Origin: Raphanus sativus
Lineage: Eukaryota; Streptophyta; Magnoliopsida; Brassicales; Brassicaceae
Reading direction: 5' to 3'
DNA length: 64,000 nt
NCBI RefSeq assembly: GCF_000801105.2
Contig: NC_079515.1
Span: 30,589,407-30,653,406 of the forward strand
Part shown: positions 1-11,896 of the stretch, piece by piece
Layout of the letters: every line of letters starts with the position of its first letter
How positions within the stretch are numbered: the first letter of the stretch is position 1
Translations under genes and position numbers: made by a program
Notes under the pieces: model-generated
The model's database searches: none
What the model saw: only the letters and a program-made list of their open reading frames with translations
What the model was told of the DNA's origin: nothing

Positions 1-1359
1 CACCACCGAGGTCACTACGGGTTAGAACCGAACGTACAAGAATTGCATTTGTCAGATTTGCCTCGTTTAGCACCTAAAGTTTGCCATAGAAGAATCGTTC
101 CTTTAACCGAAAAGGAGAATGCCTCATATGCAAGTAATGTATATAGAGTATAGTGTATGTCATTTACCATCCGATCCATCAATGTATCACTCAAATCAGC
201 ACCTGCAGAATAAATAAATAAAAATAGTACTTTTCAGAAAGACATCGTCAAGGACTCAAATGCTTAAACAAGGTTGACCAAATTGCTCTAAAAAGAAAGA
301 CAATGGTGTTTCAAAGATGAGAGAAACATCTACTACAATGGATCTAAGCTAAGGATGCAACAAAGAGAGCAACTGTTGTGGGATTAAACACAATGTCAAA
401 ATGCTTGTGGAGGCAAAGGAACTGATAATTCAGAAATTTCTAGTACAAGGGAGAACATATCTGAATAACTGAATATTATTTGTGGAATCTGTTCTCTTTC
501 ATAAGTCTAATACCATAACATCTCATAGTTACTGCAGAGGGAAGGGCTTAGTGATAGCATAACTGAGAGAGAATAGTCACCTGAGAAGTTAGCTTTGTAT
601 GCAACTGCTTTCTCAAGATAGGCGCCGTTGAAGGTCGAACCACTAAAATCAGACTCTCTCATATCTGCAGAAGTGAAGTTGGCTCTTCTGCAACGATATC
701 AGTAAACCAGTACACATGATTCAGAACATTAAATTGCTTCTTCACATTGATGGTTTCTTGATATACTTACCTGAAATTTTCGTTGGAGTGAACTGTTTTG
801 CTGCAAAAAACAAAAACAGTGTTCATCTCACTCAGCCAAGTGAAACTTCTCTAAAGATTTGATGCAAAACATTTCAGACAAGAACCGTTTATGTTATACC
901 TGAGATCAGCAGAACCAAACTGAGCAGCTGATCCTATACCAAACTCGCCACGTATATCCGCCTCGAACTTGTTAAGATCTGCCATTGCTGGAAACCCTGA
1001 GCTCGAGACTATCACAGCCGCTGCTAATGCTCCTGACAAAAACCTCTTCCACGTATTCGATTCTCTACCGGAGCAACAATCTTCCCTTTTCAAACAACAA
1101 TTAAACGCCATAAGTTTCTAAAAATCCAAACTTTGCGAGAACAGGGGATCTTAAAGACTCTGTTTTTTTTTGTGATGGAAGTGTTCGAGTCTCACCTAGA
1201 ACTTGATGAATCTCGTTCTGGTTTTGAACGGGAGATTAGCTGTAGACGCCTCAATGGGTATCTCGGAACATGGTAAAGAGACCTTGAGGAGACGGGAGAT
1301 GAGGATCGTGTAGTGTCAAGTGACTTCATGGGCAGAGGAGAGAGCGAAGAGAGAGCCAT
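1..1359 (-). CDS. Thylakoid lumen pentapeptide-repeat protein (TL20.3-like), 3' end outside window
   Basis: Six exons can be spliced with consistent phase: 1359-1196, 1064-900, 800-771, 687-581, 202-168 and 73-1, where the window ends. Exon 1 begins MALSSLSPLPMKSL, a serine-rich, acid-poor chloroplast transit peptide. Exon 2 carries a hydrophobic lumen-targeting segment (FLSGALAAAVIVSS) ending in an AMA cleavage site before DLNKFEADIRGEFGIGSAAQ. Exons 3-6 encode pentapeptide repeats of the A(D/N)LXX type (ANFTSADMRESDFSG, GAYLEKAVAYKANFSG, GADLSD, EANLTNAIL, RSDLGG), which fold as a quadrilateral beta helix. I recognise it as the Arabidopsis At1g12250/TL20.3 family; its biochemical role is not established. 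A Met reading into exon 2 from 1111 lies in intron 1 and is not the start, because exon 1 joins exon 2 in phase at 1064. Confidence 0.88.
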
Positions 1360-1686
1360 TGCTTAAGGTTTAAACTTTGCAGAGTAGAGATTTGATACAT
1401 TCAACTTCATAAAACAAGATATAAATCTCGCACGTGTGAAAGAGTTCCATCATCCACTTTGGTTGGTTTAGATGTGTACACGTCTGTCACTTTTTGTTCA
1501 CCATTTACTTTACTCTGTTCTGACTTGTAAAACAGAGGAAAAAATGGGATCTTTTGGCAGAGGAACTAACAAGATCACAGGCAGATAAAACTTATTTGTT
1601 GTGTTTATTTACTGATGTCTGCATTAACAAATCAAACCATTGAAATGGCAGGTGTTACACAAGGAGGATAACGATAGCAAACTACA

Positions 1687-2782
1687 CTAGAATCTGTAAA
1701 ACTCTTCGAGCTTTCCAGGTAAAAAGTCAGGGTCTTTAGGTGCAGTGTTCTTGATCTTCTCTTGGAGGTGTAAACTCTTGGGAAGTATAATCTCGGCTCC
1801 TAGACCTTGTGTCGAAAAATACCTCTCCAACAATATCTGTAACATAACAAGACTAGATAAGGAACCACAGATACTACTCAAGATGGTGTTCTCATTGCCT
1901 TACCACAGCAGCGTATGCGTCTTCTCTGTTCTGCCTTTCACTCTTGCCAAGTCCCCTAGAAGAACAGAACGTCCCAAACATCATCAGGTTCAAATCATCC
2001 ACGCACAAGTAAACCAAGAAGAGATAGAGAACGAGGAGAGGAACTAACATTACAATCATTCTGTCTGAAGCTTCTGATGATGTCCCATGTTCATCCAATA
2101 CATAAACCCTCCAACCCCTGAAAAAAAAAAACCATAAAGTTCACAACTTTGATCTATGTTTGTGTGTGAGTGAGTATGCTTCACCTCTCGGCTGCTTGAA
2201 CCGCAAGCCGTCCAGCGACAGATCGAACTTTATTAGACTGAACCGTCTCTTTCCCGTCGGAAGATCTCGGCAACCCAATTATGAACTCATCAACCTCCTA
2301 CAAAACCCACTTCCAATCAAATCACTTCCCACTACTAAGAAACGTTTCGAAATCATACCTCTTCTTCTGCAATTTCCAACAGCCTAGTCTCGAGCTTCTG
2401 CCCTCTCGATTTCAAAACCTAACACCCAAAATCACATCATCACTTTCACTAAACCTTTTAAAGATAACGTAAAAAAGGCCAGAGATCGAGGAGTTTCGAA
2501 AGTTACCGTGAGAGGACGAAAGGTGTAGCCTTTACTGAGTGCGATTCCTGTCTTCGACAACCCTAAGTCTACGCCGAGACTGAACCCTCCTCTCCAGTTG
2601 CTGTCTGTTTTCCGGCGAACGGCGTTAGGGGGAATTTCAGCAGTCGACGTCGCTGCCCTCAAGGGTAGAGGATAACTACGGGTTCTAATAATGGGAGATA
2701 CACGAGGCATGAGAGGGGTATTCACGTCTTTTTGTGTTCTGAAGGAAATTGAGACGGAGGGGAAGTACTGAAGAGAACGCAT
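1687..2782 (-). CDS. YqgF/RuvX-like RNase H-fold nuclease, organelle-targeted
   Basis: Six exons join in phase: 2782-2507, 2418-2359, 2297-2185, 2117-2049, 1955-1904 and 1836-1687, giving about 239 residues. The first ~65 residues are basic and serine-rich, like an organellar transit peptide. The YqgF (putative Holliday junction resolvase) fold follows: GVDLGLSKTGIAL with the first acidic residue at D72, IIGLPRSSDG near residue 118, LDEHGTSSEASDRM near 157, and D185 in DAYAAV. Exon 4 must use the donor GTTAGT at 2048 rather than the stronger-looking GTAATG five bases earlier, because only the former keeps frame into GLGKSERQ. The family processes rRNA or resolves junctions in bacteria (established for relatives); the plant role is inferred. 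It corresponds to the small gene beside the invertase in Arabidopsis (At1g12244). Confidence 0.83.
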
Positions 2783-3132
2783 TGCAGTAGCAAGAAGACG
2801 AACAGTGACAACTATTTCTTTGACGATGAGTCTAACAAAAGCTCTGTTCCCAAACCTTCTGACCCTGTCGAAAGGTTCGGCTCTATTTTTTTATTATATT
2901 GGCCAATCGGGGCCCAACTACTTCCATTTCATTAACGAACCTCCTTTTTTTCTTACGTATGATTTTTTTTTTTTGGCTAAAATTTTTCTTACGTATGATG
3001 ATGAATCAAATATGAAACTCGAATGTAATTAAACAACGGCTAAAATGGTAAAAGAACGGATAAAACAAATATTTATTACAAGTAAATCTACAAAATCGAA
3101 ATAAATTGCTGGAGGTAATAATGGGTGTATAA
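2783..3132. other. Spacer between nuclease-like gene 5' end and invertase 3' end
   Basis: This stretch must hold the 5' UTR and promoter of the YqgF-like gene and the 3' UTR of the invertase gene. It contains T-rich runs near 2887 and 2967 but no clear TATA box, repeat or coding potential that I can defend. Confidence 0.5.
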
Positions 3133-6100
3133 TCAGGTGCTGGAGATAGCGCGGACGACTTCCTCAGAGTAAGGGTGAATAAAAGCACTGTTCATTTGCC
3201 AAACTTTGAACGACGCCGTAACAGTCGCATCAATAGCATTGTTGAATACAAAAAGCTTAGCTGCTCCGTAGATGGCTTTTGTTGGATATACCCTTGAGGT
3301 TATACATGTTCTTCCACCTTGTGCGAATCCTTCTACGATGGAATGATCCACCTATTTTAAAATAGATAAAGTATTTCAGTCCACATTGTATATATTATGA
3401 AATTATATTTCAAAAGTATATATAAAATTATATTGATTCAGTAAATTTACCAATATTCTCATGGTCAATTTCTCTCCTCTAAGAACCGGTACAGAACTAC
3501 CATAAATCGGCTTAACGACATCGTTGGCAAAAGTTGACCTGTTACAAAAAAAATGTTATATTTCATAATCTAATACTACTATACTACGGTTAGACATTAC
3601 TTTTATAATATTTTTAAGAGAATAATACCTTGAAGTGTCTGTGCAGAAGAAAGTTTTGAGCTTAGAATCTTTTCCTTTAGCCACATAGAAGTAAACCGGA
3701 GTTTGCTCCGACAAGCTCTTATCGGCGAGAACCGAGAATCCAAACGGTCCTAACGCACCACGGACGGTGGAGCCACCGCTCTTCTGGCAGCTAAACTCCT
3801 CAGCCTCAGCCGCAACCGAAGCATCTCCAAGGATTTTGTCAAGAAACTCTTTCTTGATCTCGAACTCTGCTTCGATGTCTAGCTGAGTTGCGGTATCCAC
3901 ATCGACCGGTACCACTGAACCGGGACCGACTTCCATATCAAATTGCTTGCTGCTTAATCTAAGAGATTCTATTTCTTCCACTGGCCACTGGACCAAGTTC
4001 TTCCCAGTCTTTGTGTCGAGAACGACGGTTCTTGGGATACCCTAATTAATAATTGTATAAACAAAACTTTTAGCCCTACCTTGGACAACAAGCAACTATA
4101 GCAAAACAAGACCTAACTTTAACAGCACGTTACATCAAGGAAACAGAACATACCTGAAGAGAAGACCAGCCCTTTTGTACGTCAGCAGCCTCACTGTCGG
4201 ATTCACCAATCCAACTCCACAAGATTCTCCGACCCTTGTTTTGGTCATAAAACGTCTTTGAAGCATAGAACTTTCCGTAATCATATCTCAAACTAGCACT
4301 CATCCCAACATCGATAGTAGGATCATCTGGGATCCATGTTCCGTTCGAATCAAAATACGTTCCAACAGCATAATGATCAAACCTGGTGTCGTCCATGCTA
4401 GCCTTCACGATGTGCTTTACATTTGGTCCGTTGACCGATGTGTCGAGCCCATTGACCGCGGTCTTAGACACTGGATAGAAGTCAACACACTCCCACATCC
4501 CCGTGTTTGGAACCTTGTGCAACAATGTGTCGTGTTTCTCGTAAGTCTTGAAGTCGGTCGTGTCGTACACGAGTGAGATTCCGGTTTTGTTGATCTTGGA
4601 ACCAATTGTGATCCGCCATTTTCCAGCTGATGTCTTCCATGCAGTCGTCGGGTCACGGAAGTCCTTGGGGAGAATATCTGGCGGAGGTACGAGAACAGGA
4701 TTGCCTGAGTACTTGACCCATTTCACTAGGAGTGGGTCGTTGAGGTCCTCAGGGTATGCAAGATTTTGGACCTGAAAATATTATATAATTATTATAGTTA
4801 ATACAATATCCTTAAACCTAATTTACATGTTCGAAAACTAATTTACCAAAATCTGGCTGTATAACTCATTACCTCTACTATTTTCCTAGCAGTTTTTTTG
4901 TCAAGAAATTAATTTTCCTAACAGTTCATAAAAACAATCTAAATAATAGGCTGGCGTCAAATATTGTGTGCAGTAATAATTTCAAAAACTATATTATAAT
5001 TATCACATGTTCACTACACATATACTTATATATAAATATCACCGGATTCACCCATTTTTCTTAGGTTGTGTCGTTAGGAAAATAGTATTATGGTAATATA
5101 TTACTTTAAGTTTTATTCTTATTAGAGTTTCAAGAGCTATAATATTTTAGAGTAAATAAGTACTTTACTAGATTTGATAATATAGCTCTATATATGACTT
5201 CACTGTTTTGAAACTGTTATTTTGATTTTGTTTCAACACTTTTAAAAATTGAATGTTGTCTTAAAATCTTTCGAGTGTACATACCTGAACGGATTTGTCG
5301 GTGGAACCAGTGTACAACATGACGATAGAGCCATCATCGAGGAATGTGGCTGAGCCTGTCCAGACACCATTGGCATCATACCATTGGTCAGCAACCATCG
5401 CTATGGGCAAATGGACCCAATGGATTAGGTCCTTAGACACGGCATGGCCCCAAACAATATCACCCCATACGGCTGCATTTGGGTTATACTGGTAGAAGAA
5501 ATGGTACCATCCTTTGTAGAATAATGGACCTGGACAAAACGCAAAAACATTTTATAAGGGTCAAAATGAATAGAACCCCGAAATAGTGAGAGTTTACGTA
5601 GACGACAAAGTTCTAGCTATCAAATCGAAATAGCATAGTTTAGTTTAGTATTCGACAAAGTTCTTTGTATACCCCCACTGGCATTAATCAATTTGAGATA
5701 AGATCGAAACTTTGCATTCATAAGGATTTATCAATCGAGATAACTTTTATGTGGCAACCAGTGATTTGTTCAATCTCTTCAGCATGTGGATCTCATGTGA
5801 GATATGAAGTGGCAAAATCAGTTTAAACTAAAATATAATTTCTTGCTATTGGTTGTGAGGTAACGCTGTTCTGATTTTGTCAGTGAGCCTTTGGCTATAA
5901 CGTGGATTGTGTGTGATGACGCTATGTGATCCACTACTTCTTGTCCCTCCAATTATTTCTTTTAAATTTCATACTCGCTCCGTTCCACTTTAAGTGAAGT
6001 TTTAAGATTTTTATTTTGTTTCATAATATATGATGTTCTCATTATTCTAGATAAATTTAAATGTCATTCAAATTTTGTGACCAATCACCAAATCATGCAC

Positions 6101-7140
6101 TATTTTGTTATTGGTTAAACTTGTTTTATTTAATGTGATTTTTATATAACCAAGATAAAATGCATAAAAATTTATATTTTTTTAATAATTGTGTAAAAAT
6201 CTTAAACATCACTTAAATTGGTACAGAGGAAGTGTTCTGTATTAAGATAAACATACTTTACGGTAAGTGAAATTCATTTTTGCAAAATTAAAATAAACAG
6301 AAAAGAAAGGAAAGTGAAACATACCGTTAGGATCTGCAGAAAGAAAAGCCCAGATTTCCAATTGAGCAACATCGTATTGGATAAACGGAGGAAGAAGAAA
6401 ACAAAAGAACAAGCAGAAATATTAGAACAAAATTAGAGACTAATTAGCACAAGATCATATGATCAACTATATATATAACGTTCTCGCTTTCTCAAAAAAA
6501 AAAAAACTATATAACGTTCTCAGAATTAATTTTGATAGATTTGAATGAATCAATCACTGTTGAATAATTTGGAAATTTGAAGATTTTAATATTCCCTCCC
6601 ATATTATGGAAAAGGAACTATATCCGTGAAAAGGGGAAGAATGAATATTCTTTGAATGTGTAACAAAAAGAGGAAAGACTTTTTCAACCAAATTAACAGA
6701 TAATTAAAATCAACTTTTTTTAAACAAAATTTTCACATACCGTTCATCCAATTCTGTTCAGGTTGGAAATGAAACGCCGTTCGTTGCCATGACAACACAC
6801 TGTTGTTCCAGGCGAACGCCACCGCATTCCGGACACCGGAAAGCTTCAACAACTGACCATTGCTTTTCTCCGACACGCCTGCGAGGTGTGCACGTGACGT
6901 TGACGTCGATGTTTCATTGCTTTCGAGTTTAGGGTCGTTGGATCTACGAGATCCGTCGTGTGTGGCGATGAGAGCGACATAAAAGGCGATAAACAAAAGC
7001 CCAAATGAGACGGCGAGGAGACCTTTAACGGGTCTTCTACTGCGATGGGTTTCCGCATTCCGGTCGGATCTTGACACGTCGGATAATAATGGGTCCTCTT
7101 CTCTGGCGGAGATTGGCAAGAGTGCATCGGAGCTAGCCAT
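3133..7140 (-). CDS. Vacuolar acid invertase (soluble beta-fructofuranosidase, GH32)
   Basis: This enzyme hydrolyses sucrose to glucose and fructose in the vacuole. Seven exons splice in phase: 7140-6741, 6333-6325, 5529-5285, 4771-4154, 4041-3629, 3538-3451 and 3351-3133, giving 663 residues. Exon 2 is the 9-nt mini-exon of plant invertases and supplies DPN of the WMNDPNG motif (nucleophile D134). FRDP has the transition-state stabiliser at D258, and WECVD has the acid/base at E312; Val rather than Pro there marks the acid vacuolar class. The N terminus has [13 protein letters not shown] and a membrane anchor ([19 protein letters not shown], about residues 38-56), as in vacuolar precursors. 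I chose the ATG at 7140 because a TATA box at 7220-7213 places transcription start near 7190, excluding the in-frame ATG at 7194. It matches Arabidopsis At1g12240 (BFRUCT4 type). Confidence 0.96.
5974..6231. mobile_element. Stowaway-like MITE inside invertase intron 2
   Basis: The ends are imperfect inverted repeats: CTCGCTCCGTTCCACTTTAA on the left, and on the right, read in reverse complement, ACTTCCTCTGTACCAATTTA. Both lead inward to AAGTGA(A/T)GTTTAAGAT-like sequence. A TA precedes the left end at 5972. The CTCCCTC-type terminus and AT-rich interior fit Tc1/mariner-derived MITEs. The right boundary is uncertain by several bases. Confidence 0.6.
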
Positions 7141-7212
7141 TGTTTTTTTTTCTGTTTTCGAGTTTTTTTCCTTGTGTTTGAGATTTGGATGCACGAGCTT
7201 TTCTAAATCCCC

Positions 7213-7220
7213 TATTTATA
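7213..7220 (-). promoter_or_regulatory. TATA box of the vacuolar invertase gene
   Basis: TATAAATA reads on the minus strand 73-80 bp upstream of the invertase ATG. It is the only strong TATA motif nearby and predicts transcription start near 7190-7185. Confidence 0.7.
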
Positions 7221-7299
7221 ATAGGGCCGGAAAATAAAAATAAAATTAAGTGAAGATTTATGTCTTCCTGCTTCGCTGGAAGAAAGAGAAATGTGTACG

Positions 7300-7531
7300 A
7301 ATGTCAAAAAGTAAAAGAGATTGGTCTATCTGTAGTAATAATGTGCAGTGTCTAAATCATTTTTACTTATTTCTATTATAAATTTTGTTTTTCATTTTAC
7401 AATGAATTAGCCAATGAATGTCAAAGTAAAAGAGATTGGTCTATCTGCAGTAATAATGCAGTGTCTAAATCATTTTTATGTATTTCTATTATAAATTTTG
7501 TTTTTCATTCTACAATGAATTAGCCCATGAA
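7300..7531. repeat. Tandem duplication of about 117 bp in the invertase promoter
   Basis: Two head-to-tail copies, 7300-7416 and 7417 to about 7531, each run from AATGTCAAA(AA)GTAAAAGAG through TCTAAATCATTTTTA to ACAATGAATTAGCC. They differ by only a few substitutions and short indels. The pair lies 160-390 bp upstream of the invertase ATG. Confidence 0.85.
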
Positions 7532-7756
7532 AGGTAAACATATAGTAGTAAAATTTCTCAAAATTGAAATAAAGAAAAAGGAATTTCAAAGGAAAACAAT
7601 TGTATTCGTTCATATCTGTTAATTAGTCCCTTTGGTTGAATGAGTACGACTTATGACAATGATATGAGTTATACATTGAATTGTCAACCTCTTCTGTAGA
7701 ATTCATAATTGGAGATGTGTTTAAATCTCGACCAAGGCATAGATAATCACTAGTGA

Positions 7757-7950
7757 GGAATATTTTTTTTTTTTTTTTTTTTATAACTCTGGTATCTGGG
7801 CAGCCACATTCCCAACTATCTCCCCGAAGGGGGTCCAGCGCCCCAACGGAAAGGATGTTAAATCCGTTGTGGCCAAGGCTCGAATCCGGGTGGCGGACAG
7901 TACATCTGTACCTCCTTTACCACCAAGCTACGAGCACTTGGTTGGAATAT
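7757..7950 (-). mobile_element. tRNA-derived SINE with target-site duplication
   Basis: Read on the minus strand, the element starts near 7943 with a pol III A box (TAGCTTGGTGGTAAAGG) and a B box (GGATTCGAGCC) about 35 bases on. It ends in a poly-A tail, seen as the T run from 7764. GGAATAT flanks it at 7757-7763 and 7944-7950 as a target duplication. This architecture is that of plant tRNA-type SINEs; the Brassica S1 group is a candidate, but I cannot assign the family. Confidence 0.82.
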
Positions 7951-8241
7951 ATTTCATTACTAAGTCCATTACATTTTCATTTAACTGGAGATGTTAGTTT
8001 CACGGTTATCTGTTGGCAAAAATGGTTATATATATATGCAGGGTGTGTTTAGTGTCAAGGTCGGCATACGTTGTAACATGTACAAATACATCATATTCAC
8101 TTCTTTGAAAATATAGCTGTAATTCCTATTTGCCTTCTTCGAAGATTTTTATTTCCGTGTAATATTTGATATCACAAACTTTTAATTTCTTTGGTCAGCA
8201 TGAAAGCATTGATATTACCAACTTAAAGGCATCAGTTAATA

Positions 8242-10849
8242 TCGAATATATACTAATAAAGTTGAGTTTTTTATTTTCTTAGGGGAAAAAATGCCATGTG
8301 GCATTCTCCTTTTAATAATTAAAATATTTCTTAACTTTATTTAATGTGTTTTAGTGTTAATTGTGATTAGGTGTTAATTTATTTTTGTTATTGACAATTT
8401 ATTATAATGATGTTTTAATTTTGGATTGGAAGTTTAATTTATTATAAATTTTATGTCTTGATTTTTTTTAGATTTCATAACTCTTATGTTACATATTTTT
8501 TTTAAATACTTTAAACTATTTCTTAATATTTTGTATATTAAATATAAATACAAAAATGGAAATTAAAGTTAAGTATTTTCAAATTTTTTTAAACATAAAA
8601 TAGATACATATCCAAACTATTACTTTATGTTTGAAAACATTTAAAATATTAAGAAATAGTTTAAAAAGTTGAGTTTTTTAATCTTTTTTGGGGGGAAAAA
8701 TGCCATTAGGTGTTAATTTATTTTTGTTATTGACAATTTATTACAATGATGTTTTAATTTTGGATTGGAAGTTTAATTTATTATGAATTTTATGTCTTGA
8801 TTTTTTTTTAGATTTCATAACTCTTATGTTACATATTTTTTTAAAATACTTTAAACTATTTCTTAATATTTTGTATGTCAAATATAAATACAAAAATGGA
8901 AATTAAAGTTAATTATTTTCAAATTTTTTAAACATAAAATAGATACATATCCAAACTATTACTTTATGTTTGAGAACATTTAAAATATTAAGAAATAGTT
9001 TAAAGTATTTAAAAAATATATAACATAAGAGTTATGAAATCTAAAAAAAATCAAGACATAAAATTCATAATAAATTAAACTTCCAATCCAAAATTAAAAT
9101 ATAATTGTAATAAATTGTCAATAACAAAAATAAATTAACACCTAATCACAATTAACACTAAAACACATTAAATAAAGTTGAGAAATATTTTAATTATTAA
9201 AAGGAGAATGCCACATGGCATTTTGTATGTCAAACATAAATACAAAAAATGGAAATTAAAGTTAAGTATTTTCAAAAAAAATTAAACATAAAATAGATAC
9301 ATATCCAAACTATTACTTTATGTTTGAAAACATTTAAAATATTAACTTTAGTCTTTATATATTTATTTTCATAGCTAATATATTATTATATAATAAAACT
9401 AATTCATTTACTAAACCGCGGTTCATCCACGGTTGATCCAATGATCCAGAGACCCGGTAAATCGTCCGGTTCAATGTCCGGGTCGAGTGTCAAAACACTG
9501 GTTATAGGGTTTCTTTGTATTTGATGTTGACGATGGAGAATGGATCCTCTGTGATCTCCTTCTTTAACGCAATTGACGTAACTGTCATATAATCAATCTA
9601 GAAATTCCATTCATCCCACTCTAATAATGTTTAGTAATTGATGGCGATTCAAGTCCAAAAGACTAATATTTAGTCTATTGGTATTGACACATAAACTCTA
9701 TGGTATCTTTCCATGTTACACTGTGAAAAGAAACCAATAACTTCTCTGATGCATGCTGTCCGTGTTTACATTTTAAAAATCATGAACATGATTAATATAC
9801 TCTTAAAACTTAACTAAAAAAAGAATCATTACTTCCAATCTGAGAGAAATTTAAAAATATTGTCTGGTTGCTAAAGTTATTTAAAATTGATGTAAACTAC
9901 ACACCATCTTCACCATTAATCTTTTGCACCACACTAACCATTTATTGTTACTAAATGCAACAAATCAGCAAGCCCGAATGTCACAGATAGTTAGAAATTG
10001 TCTTTCTCTTGATCGTTATAGATGCTAACATCTCATTTACTAATTAACAAATTGACTTTTTACTAGGAAGATTTGGTGAAATTGTTCCATTCTGGTTAAA
10101 ATAGAAGTTGTCCATTAAATAGAGGAGTTTAGGAACCATTTATAGTTTTTAGATAAAAAAACATATTTAGACATATTAAGATTCGTTGATATTCTAAATA
10201 AGGGTGGACAAACAAGAATTTCGTTATGAACACACACAAAATCTTCCATTATAACAAAATTAATATAGAAAATAATTTTATGTTTCTTATTTTAAGATAC
10301 ATCTTTTTAAGAGACCTTAAAATCAAAGTAACACATATAACTCGCACTTCTATATTTTAAAAGTCAACATGGTAATTTTAAAAATATATATTAGATACTC
10401 ACCAATTATTTTACCAAAAATTGACACTTCACCCTTATTTTTTATAAAATATATAAAATTTGAAACGTATTCCATCTTTCTATTTTTTGAACTAATATAT
10501 TAGTAAAAGTTTTATAGTTCATATATAGTTATGTTCTCTATATAAAACATCAACTTTGTTTTATGTTTAAATTTCAACTAAATTAATTTTGTTATGACTA
10601 TCGGCTTTTTATTCTATTTTTATTAAATCGATTAGTAACAACCACTTATGCTGTTACACTTTGAACTAAACAACTTCAGATAAAGTAATGTACTACGGTC
10701 ACTAACCACTATAAAAAAGATCAGAAAATATAATTTTTAATATATTTTATTTTCATATTTAACATATTTTATTTGTTAAGACCATATAATAATTTATAAA
10801 TTTATGTAAAAGTATAACATACGAATCCTACGCGCCGGAAAATCACTAG
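8242..10849 (+). mobile_element. Helitron-like element (tentative boundaries)
   Basis: A TC-leading start (A|TCGAATATATACTAATAAAG at 8242) and a CTAG|T end at 10846-10850, preceded by GC-rich CCTACGCGCCGG, fit the rules for Helitrons (A-T insertion, TC start, CTRR end). The interior is AT-rich and non-coding. No clean 3' hairpin remains, and internal sequence may come from more than one insertion, so the boundaries are an inference. Confidence 0.4.
8286..9350. repeat. Nested direct and inverted repeat block (foldback)
   Basis: A segment beginning near 8286 (GGGGAAAAAATGCCATGTGG) recurs as a direct copy from about 8690 to 9003, as an inverted copy from about 9000 to 9222 ending CCACATGGCAT, and as a further partial direct copy from about 9219 to 9350. 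The inverted arms (about 8286-8520 against 8990-9222) are nearly complementary over more than 220 bp. No coding potential is seen. Confidence 0.85.
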
Positions 10850-11154
10850 TTACGAATAATTTATACTAGAGAATTAGAGAGACACGAGAAACACGAAAAC
10901 ATAACCGGCCAACTACTAGTCAAGTTTAACTGCTAAACTAAAACTCTTTTTCTTTTAAGACAACAAATAAGCTCGAAACACGTTAACATTTAACTCGATC
11001 CAACATAAAACAAAAGTTTATTGACCAGTAAAAACTAAAAACAGCTAAGTAGTTTTGAACCATTGATTTGATTTGGCCGGTGGAGAAAAAATTAAGAGAG
11101 TTGGTTTCAGTTCCATTGGGAAAGGATAGTTAAGAATTTAAAATACACATTTAA

Positions 11155-11893
11155 GAGCATCCGCAACGGGATTTATCACGAATCTTTAGCACTTAGTCCT
11201 AGATTAATATGAGTACAATAATATTATAAAATCTAAGTTAGATAAAGATTGGTCCTTAGGTAAAGATTATAAAGATTTGGTCCTTAGAGACGTGGCATCG
11301 TTTGATTGGATCGGTGGAGTAATGTGTTTTGTTTTGAAAAAAAAACTTTTCATTCTCGACTCAACACGAGAAAAAAATTTCCTCTCGACGAAACGGCGTA
11401 TACATGAACAATTGAAAAATAATTTAATTGAAAATATTTGGAACAAATTTGGTGACGAAGATTAATAATTATTGTATCTTTATATTTAATCATGCAATAA
11501 ATAAAAAATTTAATTTTACATGTTTTAAAATTTAATATTTTTTATTCTTAAGAACTCCAAATTAAAGAACACTATTGGACATACAATTTTGATTAGAGTT
11601 TATTATAAATTTTAAAACATGTGAATTTTTTTTATTTATTGCATGATTAAATATAAAGACACAATAATTATTATTCTTCAACACCAAATTTGTTCCAAAT
11701 ATTTTCAATTAAATCATTTTTCAATTGTTCATGTAATACGCCGTTTCGTCAAGAGGAATTTTTTTTCCGTGTTGAGTCGAGAATGAATTTTTTTTTTCAA
11801 AATAAAACATATTATTCCACCGACTATTCAAAAAAATTTAAAAAAATAATAATTTAATAGTGCTAAGAACTTCAGTGGTGGTAAGAAATGCTC
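11155..11893. mobile_element. Harbinger-type foldback element carrying transposase C-terminal fragments
   Basis: TAA target duplications (11152-11154 and 11894-11896) flank inverted ends GAGCAT and ATGCTC. The interior is a large inverted repeat: about 11340-11535 pairs with about 11585-11795. The left arm on the plus strand encodes HEQLKNNLIENIWNKFG near 11401-11455, which resembles the C-terminal end of plant PIF/Harbinger transposases; the right arm encodes a degraded version on the minus strand. The element is therefore non-autonomous and built from two head-to-head copies of a transposase tail. Confidence 0.65.
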
Positions 11894-11896
11894 TAA

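Noticed and set aside
851..1111. Open frame starting MAFNCCLKRE as the start of the pentapeptide protein
   Set aside because: The Met is in intron 1. Exon 1 (1359-1196) supplies a proper transit peptide and joins exon 2 at 1064 in phase.
7141..7194. In-frame upstream ATG adding 18 residues to the invertase
   Set aside because: It lies only ~20 bases from the TATA box, probably upstream of the transcription start, and its peptide is not like other invertase N termini.
7753..8052. 99-codon plus-strand frame
   Set aside because: It runs through the poly-T and body of a SINE; not a gene.
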